DNA of 64,000 nt from JBCBKU01 sp965267475 (GCA_965267475.1 OZ254079.1:930001-994000), one strand, 5' to 3'; shown: positions 40,572 through 49,950, counted from the stretch's first letter. The notes: a model not told the origin generated them from the sequence alone. Made by a program: numbers and translations.

Positions 40572-41213
40572 TCAGACCGCCAAGAATTCGCCCACGGCTG
40601 CCGGATAGTCCCGCGGAACGGTATAGGGTCGCTCCCGCCACCAAAAGGTCAACGCCCATTTCTCACCGGCGGTCACCGCGACCCCGGCATGAAGCGAATG
40701 CGGATGCCGGTCGTTCGACCCAAGGACCGTGTTTCCGAACACCAAAACCCGCCCGAGCTTCGGTGCGACGCGAATTTTGAGATCCGGAAACTCGGTTTCG
40801 CCGCCCGCTTCGACGTTATTCAGATAGCAAATGGTTGTAAAAAGCCTTTGCCCACCGCGCGACAGATGCTCGGCACCTTTTGGTCCGCCTGTGTCGAACC
40901 CGTCCGAATGCGGCCGAAATTCCTGTGGGCCCGTGTAGTGCAGAAGTTGGCAGGGTTCCGCATTCTCGACCGGCAAGCGCACGATCGATCCGAGAAGCGT
41001 CGCGAAATCCCATAACACCCGATCTTCGACCTGGCTCAGATATGCGGCAGAATTCGTCCGGCTGTCATCGACGCGGTCCCCTTTGTCGCTGACCACGGCG
41101 GCCCGCTGAAGCTTCGGGCTGCCGTTTGCGATGATCTGCTCAGCGATGGTCTGATTGAATACGTTATCTGCGACAACAACCAAAGGGTTCAGGCAAAGCG
41201 TCTGAAATTCCAT
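40572..41213 (-). CDS. 2OG-Fe(II) oxygenase, prolyl 4-hydroxylase-like
   Basis: Predicted iron/2-oxoglutarate hydroxylase. The iron ligands are HxD in GPQEFRPHSDGFDTGG (about residue 100) and the late His in HPHSLHAGVAVTAGEKWALTFWWRE, which also holds the oxoglutarate-binding Lys. The middle RGGQRLFTTICYLNNVEAGGETEFPDLKI is typical P4Hc. Substrate unknown: protein prolines or small molecules. Length 213. Divergent from no gene; the cold-shock gene is upstream on the same strand, 261 bp away. Confidence 0.88.
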   Translation of the reverse strand: MEFQTLCLNPLVVVADNVFNQTIAEQIIANGSPKLQRAAVVSDKGDRVDDSRTNSAAYLSQVEDRVLWDFATLLGSIVRLPVENAEPCQLLHYTGPQEFRPHSDGFDTGGPKGAEHLSRGGQRLFTTICYLNNVEAGGETEFPDLKIRVAPKLGRVLVFGNTVLGSNDRHPHSLHAGVAVTAGEKWALTFWWRERPYTVPRDYPAAVGEFLAV

Positions 41214-41449
41214 ACATATTCTCCGTCACGCCCCGCCCCGAGACATTCGTGGCCACAGCATATAACCGAGAACGCGCATCCGCAAAAAACAAAGCTGACC
41301 CGCAGGCGGTCTCTTGCCATTGGGGTTCAGGGTCGTTTGGGCGGTAAAGTCAGCGCGGCGAAGCGCAACCAAACCTTGCGCTCCCGCATTCGATCTGACC
41401 GGCGCAGGCTGGCGTTCACTTGGATCCAGCCCCGACCAGACATTTGGGG

Positions 41450-41469
41450 GCCCGGCGCGAACGCCGGGC
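41450..41469 (-). terminator. Hairpin after the cold-shock gene
   Basis: GCCCGGCG (41450-41457), CGAA loop, CGCCGGGC (41462-41469): 8 bp, perfect, just after the stop codon on the - strand. No T-run follows, so it may stabilise the message end rather than terminate. Confidence 0.5.
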
Positions 41470-41474
41470 GTCGG

Positions 41475-41681
41475 TCAGAGGGCCTTCAGCTCACCCGCTG
41501 ATTGGCGCCCGTCACGACCTTCGATCATTTCGAAGCCGATCTTCATATTGTCGGCCAGGCCCGTCATCCCCGCCTGTTCAACAGCAGAAATGTGTACGAA
41601 CACATCCTTGCCGCCATCATCAGGCGCGATGAAGCCATAGCCCTTGGTGGTATTGAACCATTTTACGGTGCCTGTCGGCAT
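41475..41681 (-). CDS. Cold-shock protein (CspA family)
   Basis: Single cold-shock domain that binds single-stranded nucleic acid and acts as an RNA chaperone. The RNP1 motif is in TKGYGFIAPDDG and RNP2 in KDVFVHISAVE; MPTGTVKWFN is the usual start. AAGGAG precedes the ATG. Length 68. A long 5' region (170 bp to the thrS stop) probably contains its promoter and a cold-responsive leader, though none of the known leader motifs was recognised. Confidence 0.96.
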   Translation of the reverse strand: MPTGTVKWFNTTKGYGFIAPDDGGKDVFVHISAVEQAGMTGLADNMKIGFEMIEGRDGRQSAGELKAL

Positions 41682-41851
41682 GCCGCGTCTCCTTCAGCAG
41701 TCTCACCCGCATAACGCGAGCGTCTTGGGTCCGCAAAACCCACGCCTTTGGTCTGCCCAAAGACAGGATCATGCAATCATAACCTGAAAATTAGGACGAT
41801 TGCCCGAAATGCAAGCCCGCCTTCCGGAAATCACGGAAAATTATTTCGCCG

Positions 41852-43801
41852 TCAGTTGGCCAGATCGGGCGGCAATGCGTCCTCGGCCAGCATGGGTACA
41901 ACCTCTTGCAGCGAAAGGACGCGCGTTTCTTTTTCGCCCAGCCGGCGCAACGTCACGCTTTCGGTTTCGACCTCGCGCTGACCGACCGCCAGGATCACCG
42001 GCACCTTGCCGACCGAGTGTTCGCGGACCTTGTAGTTGATCTTTTCGTTCCGGATGTCCGCCTCGGCCCGCAATCCCGCCGCCTTCAGCGCTTCCACCGC
42101 CTCCAACACAAACTCATCGGCGTCCGACACAATCGAGGCCACCACAACCTGGCGTGGGGCCAGCCAGAACGGCATCTTGCCCGAGTAGTTCTCGATCATG
42201 ATCCCGATAAACCGTTCAAAAGACCCAAGAATTGCGCGGTGCAGCATGACCGGGTGATGCTTCTCGCCGTCGGCGCCGATATAGGTGGCGCCAAGCCGGT
42301 TCGGCGTGTTGAAATCCACCTGGAATGTGCCGCATTGCCATTCGCGGCCAATCGCGTCGGTCAGTTTGAAATCAAGCTTCGGCCCATAAAACGCGCCTTC
42401 GCCCGGATCGACAGCAAAGTCGTTCCGGACCGTCAGGATTGCCTCTTCCAGAGCACTTTCGGCCTTGTCCCAGATTTCGTCCGAGCCCACACGAACATCG
42501 GGCCGGGTCGACAGTTTAATGTCGAATTTCGCGAAACCCGTGTCGCGATAAACGCCGGAAAGCAGGTCGATGAACTGGGCCGTCTCGCCTGCAATTTGAT
42601 CTTCGGTGCAAAAAATATGGGCATCATCTTGAGTGAATCCGCGGACCCGCATCAGCCCATGAAGCGCGCCGTGGGCCTCGTACCGGTGGCACGATCCGAA
42701 CTCAGCCAGCCGCATGGGCAGGTCGCGATAGGATTTCAGACCTTGATCGAACACCTGAACATGGGCCGGACAATTCATCGGTTTCAACGCGTTCACGCGT
42801 TTTTCGTTGGCATGTTCCTCGTCGATCTCGGTGATGAACATGTTTTCGCGATACTTGTCCCAATGCCCGGATTTTTCCCAAAGCTTTCTGTCGATGACCT
42901 GCGGGGTCTTGATTTCGCGATAGCCCGCCTTGGACAGGCGGCGGCGCATGTAATCCTCTAGCTCGCGATAGATCGACCAGCCATTCGGATGCCAAAACAC
43001 CATGCCAGGCGCTTCTTCTTGAAAATGAAAGAGCTCCATTTCGCGACCAAGGCGTCGGTGGTCGCGCTTTTCGGCTTCTTCCAGGAAGGTCAAATGCGCT
43101 TTCAGATCGTTGCGGTTCTTGAAGGCGACACCATAGATCCGTTGCAGCATGGGCCGGTCGCTGTCGCCCCGCCAATACGCCCCGGCGACGGACATGAGCT
43201 TGAACGCATCGGCGGGGACTTGACCCGTATGCTGAAGATGCGGACCGCGGCACAGGTCCTGCCAATCCCCATGCCAGTACATGCGAATGTTTTCGCCTTC
43301 GGGGATCGCCTCGACCAGTTCGACTTTGTAAGGTTCGTGGCTTTTCTTGTAATGAAGAATTGCATCTTCGCGCGACCAGACCTCTGTCCGGACAGCGTCC
43401 CGCGCATTGATGATCTCTTTCATCTTCTTCTCAATGGTGCCGAGGTCTTCGGTCGAGAAGGGTTCCTTCCGGTCGAAGTCGTAATACCAGCCGTTCTGGA
43501 TCACCGGGCCGATGGTCACTTGAACCTCGGGCCAAAGCTCTTGTACGGCGCGCGCCATGATATGCGCCAGGTCGTGCCGGATCAGCTCCAGCGCCTGCGC
43601 GTCGTCCTTCATGGTGTGAATTGCGATCTCGGCATCGGCCTCTATCGGCCATTGCAGATCCCAATGTTCACCGTTGACGGTGGCCGAAATGGCGGCCTTC
43701 GCCAGACTTTTTGAGATGCTTTCAGCCACGGCACCGGGTGTCACGCCAGCGTCGAAGTCGCGTTTGTTGCCATCTGGGAAAGTCAGGGAAATCTGGGTCA
43801 T
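41852..43801 (-). CDS. thrS: Threonyl-tRNA synthetase
   Basis: Class II aminoacyl-tRNA synthetase charging tRNA-Thr. The N-terminal TGS domain (to about residue 62) is followed by the editing domain with HDLAHIMARAVQELWP (HxxxH), the catalytic core with the zinc-site Cys in MNCPAHVQVF, MRLAEFGSCHRYEAHGALHG (motif 2) and GREWQCGTFQVDFNTPNRL, then the anticodon-binding domain from about 550. Length 649 is normal. Ends 170 bp before the cold-shock gene. Confidence 0.97.
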   Translation of the reverse strand: MTQISLTFPDGNKRDFDAGVTPGAVAESISKSLAKAAISATVNGEHWDLQWPIEADAEIAIHTMKDDAQALELIRHDLAHIMARAVQELWPEVQVTIGPVIQNGWYYDFDRKEPFSTEDLGTIEKKMKEIINARDAVRTEVWSREDAILHYKKSHEPYKVELVEAIPEGENIRMYWHGDWQDLCRGPHLQHTGQVPADAFKLMSVAGAYWRGDSDRPMLQRIYGVAFKNRNDLKAHLTFLEEAEKRDHRRLGREMELFHFQEEAPGMVFWHPNGWSIYRELEDYMRRRLSKAGYREIKTPQVIDRKLWEKSGHWDKYRENMFITEIDEEHANEKRVNALKPMNCPAHVQVFDQGLKSYRDLPMRLAEFGSCHRYEAHGALHGLMRVRGFTQDDAHIFCTEDQIAGETAQFIDLLSGVYRDTGFAKFDIKLSTRPDVRVGSDEIWDKAESALEEAILTVRNDFAVDPGEGAFYGPKLDFKLTDAIGREWQCGTFQVDFNTPNRLGATYIGADGEKHHPVMLHRAILGSFERFIGIMIENYSGKMPFWLAPRQVVVASIVSDADEFVLEAVEALKAAGLRAEADIRNEKINYKVREHSVGKVPVILAVGQREVETESVTLRRLGEKETRVLSLQEVVPMLAEDALPPDLAN

Positions 43802-43933
43802 GGCCCATGCTCCTCGTCGGTTTGGCGCCTACGAAACGCCCGGTTGCGGGTATGTGTGGGCGCTGGCTTGCACCCGCCGGCCGACAAGGTCAAGGAATGA
43901 ATTTGCTTCGCGACCGCAGCGTTGTCGATTCTG

Positions 43934-46105
43934 CTACGTCTCGTATCCTTCCAATAGGCCCAACTCCGCCAGGCGACGGGTCAAAGGGCGAAGCTCATTT
44001 TCATAGTTTCGCCAACCCCCAAGCGACGAGCGGTAAACCTTTGAGCGCGCCTGGACATCGCTCAACGTGTTGATGCGGCGGGTCGACTTCTCTGGCGTCA
44101 GGCAGGCAGGATCCCATGGCAGACCACAGGCAGCTATCAGGCTGTGAGTCTCGTCCTCGGTCTCGGCAACCATCCTTTCGTAGTCGACGAAAATCAGGCG
44201 TTCCGGCAAGCGCTCGGTCCAATAGGCGATTGTATCTCGGAACAGATGAAATCGGTTCGCGAGCGCTTCCAAGTCCTGAGTGTAGGGATGTGCTTTTTCG
44301 CGAAACTGGTTTTTGAACATCGACAAGCAGGCGTCGCGCGGGTCGCGGTTGACCACGACGAAGCTGGCATTCGGAAAGGCGGATGCGAGGACACCAACAG
44401 TCGCCTCGGTGTTTGTCTGCTTGTCCGTTACACGCAATCCCCGGGCATAGGGTCTGTATCGGTCAGCGGCGCGTGCCGCCACCTCTGCCAGATCGTCGCG
44501 CACAAGGCCGCGCCCCATGCTTTGCGCAAGCAAAGTGTGAGCCCGTGCTTCCTGATCGGCAAACCCCAATTCACCGCCAGGCGAGACTTCCGAGTGTCTG
44601 GAAATGATCTGTTCAATCAGGGTCGTGCCGGATCGTGGCATACCGAGAATGAAAATCGGGGCAGGCTCTTCCGCCTCTGACGTGGCTGCCGGACGCGGGA
44701 TGCCGCGATCATAGACATCGCGATAAGTGTCCCACGTATTTTGGGCCCGATCCGCGCTGGGCGGGTCATATTCGGCGGACAGCGCGTTAGCCGTTGCCAT
44801 ATAGGTGAAGGCCTTGGTGAACTTTTTTCGATCTTCCAAGACTTTCGACAGCCCAAAGGCGAGCGCGACTCGTGTTCCTTTCGTCTCGGTCCCCTGGTCA
44901 AACACCTCTTCCATGCGCGTGACATAGGGGTCGTCAGTTTCCACTCGATAAAGCCGCGCATAAAGATAAAAGCTCCGCCCATCGTTGGGCTGGTTCTGGA
45001 TCAGTTCGTCAAGCCATGCCTTGGCCGCGTCGAAGGCGCCGAATTGCTGAGCTGCCCTTACAATGTGCAGCAGCATCCCAGGGTGCCCAGGAAACTTTTT
45101 CGCGGCGGCGCGCAGTGTCTCCATGGCATCGTCGATTTGGGACAGTTCTGCCTGCGCTTCTGCAAGGGCCCTGTAGGTCTGGATCGAATGATCGCCTGCC
45201 GCCTGTGCTTTCTTGAGCAGGTTAAGCGCATTGTCTGGCCGATGAACCCTCAATTCAAGCCGGCCCTGAATTGCAAGGCAGGACGGATTGTCAGATGCCA
45301 AACGGGCCGCGCGGTGCAGAGCCTGCCGGGCTTGTCCAAGTCTGCCGTCGATCAGATAGGCTAACCCAAGCAACGTCAGAATATCTGCGCTGTCGCGTGC
45401 AAGCGTAACGGCATGTTTCAGATGAACCAACGCTTCGTCCGAACGTTCGTCCGCCAGAAGCAGACGAGACAGTTGCGCGCGGACTTCCGGATAGTAGGGA
45501 TCGAGTTCGATGCACCTTAGAAAGGATGCCTCAGCTTTCGCGAAACTACCCTTGGCCGCAAGGGCGTTGCCAAGAATTGCATGTATAAACGGCGACCGGT
45601 TGTCCTTTTTGAGAAGGCGGCGCGAGGCAGCTTCGGCCTTGTCCAGCCGACCTGCCTGCAACGCCGTCAGAGCGTCTTGCGCGGATTTGGGCGGCACGAC
45701 CTTCCCGAGAATTGGCTCTCCGCTTCTGTTTTTTTGGCGGAGTTTTACCAGCAGTGCACGGCGGAGGGGGCTGGGGAGCTTTGACCCTGTGACATCTTGG
45801 GCGAAGGATTGTGCGCTGGCCGGGGAACCTTCTGCAATAACCAAATCGGCGAACAAGAGCCACGTCAGGGCGTCATCCGGCATGTCGACGCGCAATGGTT
45901 CCAGTAACTGTCTCGCGTCGTCAAACGATCCAGCTTCGTAGTGTAGCTGCGCCAAATGATACCGTAGCCGGGGCGCGTTTGGGTCCATTGTAAGGGCATG
46001 GGACAAAGCGGATCGCGCGAGGTCCGCCCGATCCAACTCAACCAGTGTCGCAGCCACGCTTAGATGGTTTTCGGCCGAGAAAGTCGTGCTGCGATCCGAT
46101 GTCAT
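43934..46105 (-). CDS. TPR-repeat sulfotransferase
   Basis: Two-part protein: about 440 residues of tetratricopeptide repeats (for example SPFIHAILGNALAAKGSFAK, ASFLRCIELDPYYPEVRAQL, AYLIDGRLGQARQALHRAAR) followed by a C-terminal PAPS-dependent sulfotransferase domain. The 5'-phosphosulfate loop is PIFILGMPRSGTTLIEQIIS (about 495) and the 3'-phosphate site is SFVVVNRDPRDACLSMFKNQ. Such proteins sulfate proteins or exopolysaccharides in alphaproteobacteria. No signal peptide, so cytosolic. Length 723, ATG at 46105. Confidence 0.88.
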   Translation of the reverse strand: MTSDRSTTFSAENHLSVAATLVELDRADLARSALSHALTMDPNAPRLRYHLAQLHYEAGSFDDARQLLEPLRVDMPDDALTWLLFADLVIAEGSPASAQSFAQDVTGSKLPSPLRRALLVKLRQKNRSGEPILGKVVPPKSAQDALTALQAGRLDKAEAASRRLLKKDNRSPFIHAILGNALAAKGSFAKAEASFLRCIELDPYYPEVRAQLSRLLLADERSDEALVHLKHAVTLARDSADILTLLGLAYLIDGRLGQARQALHRAARLASDNPSCLAIQGRLELRVHRPDNALNLLKKAQAAGDHSIQTYRALAEAQAELSQIDDAMETLRAAAKKFPGHPGMLLHIVRAAQQFGAFDAAKAWLDELIQNQPNDGRSFYLYARLYRVETDDPYVTRMEEVFDQGTETKGTRVALAFGLSKVLEDRKKFTKAFTYMATANALSAEYDPPSADRAQNTWDTYRDVYDRGIPRPAATSEAEEPAPIFILGMPRSGTTLIEQIISRHSEVSPGGELGFADQEARAHTLLAQSMGRGLVRDDLAEVAARAADRYRPYARGLRVTDKQTNTEATVGVLASAFPNASFVVVNRDPRDACLSMFKNQFREKAHPYTQDLEALANRFHLFRDTIAYWTERLPERLIFVDYERMVAETEDETHSLIAACGLPWDPACLTPEKSTRRINTLSDVQARSKVYRSSLGGWRNYENELRPLTRRLAELGLLEGYET

Positions 46106-46211
46106 AGGGCCTGATACTGGGGCGCTGGCGCCTTATCCAGTGGTTTTCACATCTGCTGAGAGTTACGGTGGCGATCCCGCGCCGGATCCCATTAAAGGGA
46201 TCCGCCCTGCG

Positions 46212-46580
46212 TCACCTGTGTTGGTCGATCAGCACCGGGTACCCGTCGGGGTCCACAACGACAAAACTTCCTGGGCCAGTGTCCTCGCCCTGTTCCTGCG
46301 TCACCTCAAGACCCGCCGCCTTCAGCTTGTCCTTCAGCTCTCGCACATCGGTGAACGGGTTCACCTCGCCGGCGGATTGGTCCCAGCCCGGGTTGAACGT
46401 CAGCATCGGGCCCTCGAACATGCCCTGGAACAGTCCAACCAGCGTCTCGCCATTCTTCATGATCAAATAGTTATGTTCTTCGGTTCCGGCGAAACTTTCA
46501 AATCCTAGCGCCTCATAGAATGCGCGGGACTTGGCCAGATTTTTGACGCCGAGGCTGATGGAAAAGGCTCCGAGTTGCAT
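46212..46580 (-). CDS. VOC-superfamily (glyoxalase-like) protein
   Basis: Small metal-dependent fold with paired beta-alpha-beta modules: MQLGAFSISLGVKNLAKSRA FYEALGF at the start, LVGLFQGMFEGPMLTFNPGW in the middle and GSFVVVDPDGYPVLIDQHR at the end. Start 46580 is chosen because GGAGCC lies upstream and the family N-terminus follows; the frame opens further upstream. Length 122. It is 92 bp downstream of the ArsR-SRPBCC gene on the same strand and probably in the same operon. Substrate unknown. Confidence 0.85.
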   Translation of the reverse strand: MQLGAFSISLGVKNLAKSRAFYEALGFESFAGTEEHNYLIMKNGETLVGLFQGMFEGPMLTFNPGWDQSAGEVNPFTDVRELKDKLKAAGLEVTQEQGEDTGPGSFVVVDPDGYPVLIDQHR

Positions 46581-46672
46581 GAGGGCTCCAATGGCTTTGT
46601 GGGGAATCGGGACAAGCCTAGCACGGCGCAACGAAAAACGCCCCGGTTGATCTGGCCGGGGCATCCTGGCCT

Positions 46673-47443
46673 TCAGCTTTGACCGGATGCCGAGGGGAAA
46701 CGCGCGGGCTGGCCGGTCTCAAGATAGGATTTGAGCCCTGAGATCATCCGGTGCCATCCATCCATGACGCCTTCCTGCCCGGCGGGAATGTCATAATGTT
46801 CGACGGTCAGGCGGCAATGGTCGCCTTCGACATCGATGATATAGACGCAGCGCGATGCTTCGGCGCCAGCCTGCCATTTTGGTTCGAACGCCATGTCGAT
46901 CCGTGTCTTCGGAGAAATAGAGGTCACGCGGATGGTCAGCATCTCGCTGCCGTCAGCCAGGAAATACCGCGCCGCGCCGCCCAACTCCAAACTCCCATCG
47001 GCGCGCGTGGCCATGAAGTGATAATGTATGACCGCTTGCGGGTCCGTCAGGGCTGCCCAAAGCGCATCCTGGGTGCAACGGATATAGGTCTGCATCATGA
47101 AATCCGGCTTCGGTTCGGTGTCGAGCATTGGGGCGCCTCCTTCGAGTTTGTTCTTCAGATCAATCACGGCGCGGACCGTAGGCTTGACCAGGAAGGGATC
47201 AATCCAGCGATCGATCACCTCCTGCAATGGAACGGCGTTCAGGTAGTGGTATTTGAACCGGCCCTTGCGCCGCGGGACGATTAGGGACGCGTCTTCCAGG
47301 ACCTTCAAATGCTTCATAACGCCAAAGCGGGTCATGTCGAGCTGAGCTTCAAGCTCGCTCAGGCTTTGGCCATCTTGCTGGCGCAGGCTGTCCAGCAGGG
47401 CGCGACGGCCCGGGTCGTTCAGAGCTTTGAAGATCGCGTCCAT
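46673..47443 (-). CDS. ArsR-type regulator fused to an SRPBCC (AHSA1) domain
   Basis: N-terminal ArsR winged helix (about residues 1-90: MDAIFKALNDPGRRALLDSL, LDMTRFGVMKHLKVLEDASL) lacking the metal-ligand cysteines of arsenic sensors, then an AHSA1/SRPBCC ligand-pocket domain (about 115-245: MMQTYIRCTQDALWAALTDP, IDMAFEPKWQAG, WHRMISGLKSYLETG). Such fusions are seen in Rhodobacteraceae and sense or bind small molecules. It precedes the glyoxalase-like gene and is divergent from a hydrolase gene 105 bp away, both possible targets. Length 256. Confidence 0.85.
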   Translation of the reverse strand: MDAIFKALNDPGRRALLDSLRQQDGQSLSELEAQLDMTRFGVMKHLKVLEDASLIVPRRKGRFKYHYLNAVPLQEVIDRWIDPFLVKPTVRAVIDLKNKLEGGAPMLDTEPKPDFMMQTYIRCTQDALWAALTDPQAVIHYHFMATRADGSLELGGAARYFLADGSEMLTIRVTSISPKTRIDMAFEPKWQAGAEASRCVYIIDVEGDHCRLTVEHYDIPAGQEGVMDGWHRMISGLKSYLETGQPARFPSASGQS

Positions 47444-47548
47444 ATGGTGGTATAGGTGAATAGATAGTCACGTGACAATAGAGTCACCTAAATTTTGATT
47501 TGCCCTGACGCTAACACGATGCCATCAAAGGAAAAATTTGGAGGGTTC

Positions 47549-48292
47549 ATGGCCTCAATAGACCACCTCGACACCCCTGCGGGCCAACGAATCGCCTATC
47601 GCAAGACCGAGGGGACTGGCCCCTTGGTGGTGTTTCTGGGCGGGTTCAAATCCGACATGGAGGGAACGAAGGCCGTTCATCTTGAAGCCTGGGCCCAGGC
47701 AAAGGGCAGGGGCTTTCTGCGGCTCGACTATTCCGGGCATGGATCGTCATCCGGGGATTTCGAAGACGGCTCCATCGGCGATTGGTGCGACGACGCCCTG
47801 GCCGTCATCGACACGGCGACCGAGGGCCCCCTGGTGCTGGTCGGGTCGTCGATGGGGGGATGGATCGCCTGTCTGATCGCGAAAGCGCGCCCAGACAGAC
47901 TGGCTGGCTTTGTCGGGATCGCGGCCGCGCCCGATTTCACCGAAGACAGCATGTGGGCAAGCTTCGACGAGGAACAAAAATCCGCATTGGAACGGGATGG
48001 GCGGGTGGAACTGCCATCGGACTATTCCGACGAGCCCTATGTCATCACCAAGCGCCTGATTGACGAGGGACGCAAAACGCTTGTTTTGCGCGATCCGCTG
48101 GCCATGGCCTGCCCGGTTCGCCTGCTTCAGGGCACCGAAGACGAAGATGTCGAGATGTCCGTCGCCCTGCATTTGCTGGATCACATAGACGCCGCCGACC
48201 TGCGCCTGACGTTGGTTAAGGGGGCCGATCACCGCTTTTCATCGCCTGAATGCCTGGCCATGATCGAACAAGCGATCGAGGAGGTGACGTGA
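47549..48292 (+). CDS. Alpha/beta hydrolase
   Basis: Serine hydrolase with the nucleophile elbow VGSSMGGWIA (about residue 95), an upstream HG-type loop (VVFLGGFKSDMEG), LDYSGHGSSSG and a late His in KGADHRFSSPE. Resembles the ABHD10/acyl-protein-thioesterase group of small hydrolases. GGAGGG lies before the ATG at 47549. Length 247. The next hydrolase gene starts on its stop codon (GTGA), so the two are translationally coupled. Substrates unknown. Confidence 0.85.
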   Translation: MASIDHLDTPAGQRIAYRKTEGTGPLVVFLGGFKSDMEGTKAVHLEAWAQAKGRGFLRLDYSGHGSSSGDFEDGSIGDWCDDALAVIDTATEGPLVLVGSSMGGWIACLIAKARPDRLAGFVGIAAAPDFTEDSMWASFDEEQKSALERDGRVELPSDYSDEPYVITKRLIDEGRKTLVLRDPLAMACPVRLLQGTEDEDVEMSVALHLLDHIDAADLRLTLVKGADHRFSSPECLAMIEQAIEEVT

Positions 48293-49257
48293 AGCGCGTG
48301 TTTGCTGGTCTGGCGATCCTTGTCCTGGCTCTGATTGCGGTTGCCGTTTTCGGTCCGCGAGAGCGGGTGGAAGATGAGATTTCCTTCGACGCATCCGTGA
48401 TCGGACCGGATGTCGATGGCTATCTTGCGAATGTGGAAGCGCGGTTCGATGACATCAGACCGGGCACCGAAAAGCGCGTGATCTGGGCGGGCGAGCGCGG
48501 AACGGTCACGCCAATTGCCGTCCTTTACGTCCACGGATTTTCGGCGACTTCCGAAGAAATCAGGCCGGTCCCGGACCGTGTGGCCCAAGGGTTAGGCGCG
48601 AACCTGGTCTTCACGCGCCTGACCGGGCACGGGCGGACGGGTGAAGCACTTGGTGCCGCAATGCCTGGCGACTGGATTGAGGATATGGCCGAAGCGGTTG
48701 CCGTCGCGTCCCGGGTGGGCGAGCGTGTTTTGATCATCTCGACCTCGACAGGGGGTACAGCCAGCGCCATCGCGGCCGCCACGCCGGATCTGAATGGCGC
48801 CTTGGCAGGCGTCGCCTTCGTATCGCCGAATTTCGGCGTGCGAATGAACGGCAGCCAAATCCTGACGCTGCCTTTCGTCCGCATATGGGGCCCATGGTTG
48901 GTCGGAACGGAACGCGCCTTTGATCCGGTTAATGAAGCGCACGGCAAATTCTGGACGACCCGTTACGATACGCAGGCCGTCTTTTCGATGGCAGCGCTGG
49001 TGCGCTATGCCAATGCGCTGGACTATTCCGGCGTGACCGCGCCTGCCTTGTTCGTGTTCTCGGACGGGGACGCCGTGGTTTCACCCAAGGCCACCCGTCG
49101 CATTGCCGAGCGCTGGGGCGGGCCGGTGACACTGGCGCCGACCGAGCTTGCGCCGGGAAACGACCCCTACAACCATGTGCTGGCGGGCGACATTCTAAGC
49201 CCGGGCGGGTCGGATCCTGCAATTGACACCATTCTGACTTGGGCGCGGGGCCTTTAA
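48289..49257 (+). CDS. Membrane-anchored alpha/beta hydrolase with an unusual nucleophile motif
   Basis: Begins with a signal anchor (VFAGLAILVLALIAVAVFGP), so the catalytic domain is probably periplasmic. It has LYVHGFSATSEEIRP, FTRLTGHGRTGE and a late HVLAGD. The nucleophile elbow reads RVLIISTSTGGTASA, that is S-x-S-x-G with Ser where most families have Gly, so catalytic status is not certain. GAGGAGGT precedes the GTG start, which overlaps the upstream stop (GTGA at 48289-48292); the ATG-opened frame upstream is a shadow. Length 322. Confidence 0.8.
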   Translation: MKRVFAGLAILVLALIAVAVFGPRERVEDEISFDASVIGPDVDGYLANVEARFDDIRPGTEKRVIWAGERGTVTPIAVLYVHGFSATSEEIRPVPDRVAQGLGANLVFTRLTGHGRTGEALGAAMPGDWIEDMAEAVAVASRVGERVLIISTSTGGTASAIAAATPDLNGALAGVAFVSPNFGVRMNGSQILTLPFVRIWGPWLVGTERAFDPVNEAHGKFWTTRYDTQAVFSMAALVRYANALDYSGVTAPALFVFSDGDAVVSPKATRRIAERWGGPVTLAPTELAPGNDPYNHVLAGDILSPGGSDPAIDTILTWARGL

Positions 49258-49262
49258 GTCTG

Positions 49263-49895
49263 ATGCGGCGTCCGCAAACCATGTGGTCGCTTGAGACGCT
49301 GGGCCGCGTCCGCCTGTCTCGGCACTTTTACATGCGCGAGTTTCTTTATTCCGAGATCGGCAATGTCCACCGGATCCCGAACATTCCCGACGATCCGGAC
49401 CTGGCCATCGCAAACGGGCGCGCCTTTTGCGCAACGCTGCTGGATCCGCTGGAGGACACGTTCGGTCGCGTGGCGGTGCGTTCGGGCTATCGGTCGCGCG
49501 CGCTGAACCGGTTCGGCAATGAAAACAGGCTGAACTGCGCGCGAAACGACAATCCGATGGAGTGCCATATCTGGGATTGGGCTGATGGTGACGATGCTGT
49601 CGCAGGTGCATCCATCGTCATTCCGTGGTTCGCCGATCAATATGATCAGGGCCGCGACTGGCGTGATCTGGCCTGGTGGATGCATGATCATCTTCCCTAT
49701 TCCGAGATCTGGTTTTTCCCGAAACTCGCGGCCTTCAATCTGGTCTGGCGGCCTGTCCCAAAGCGGCGGATCGACAGCTATATCGCGCCACGGGGCAGTC
49801 TTCTGAGACCCGGCGCCGAACCAGCCGAGCCGCCAGCCACCAGACGCAAACGCTATGCGGATTTCCCGCCATATCAGGGGATTAGCGTTTCATAA
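49263..49895 (+). CDS. Peptidase M15-like protein (probable DD-peptidase fold)
   Basis: 210 residues with no signal peptide, reading MWSLETLGRVRLSRHFYMRE, NGRAFCATLLDPLEDTFGRV, AVRSGYRSRALNRFGNENRL and a possible metal site in MECHIWDWADGDDAVAGA with WWMHDHLPYSEIWFFPKLAA. The RSGYRS and DxD/H pattern recalls the M15/hedgehog DD-peptidase fold, known for peptidoglycan or endolysin activity. Family assignment is moderate. Start could be the Met at 49281. It overlaps no gene and follows the membrane-anchored hydrolase by five bases. Confidence 0.65.
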   Translation: MRRPQTMWSLETLGRVRLSRHFYMREFLYSEIGNVHRIPNIPDDPDLAIANGRAFCATLLDPLEDTFGRVAVRSGYRSRALNRFGNENRLNCARNDNPMECHIWDWADGDDAVAGASIVIPWFADQYDQGRDWRDLAWWMHDHLPYSEIWFFPKLAAFNLVWRPVPKRRIDSYIAPRGSLLRPGAEPAEPPATRRKRYADFPPYQGISVS

Positions 49896-49950
49896 GGGCT
49901 CGACATCCGCCGGCTTTCCCCGATAGTTCAACGGAAAAGGGGGACTACAT

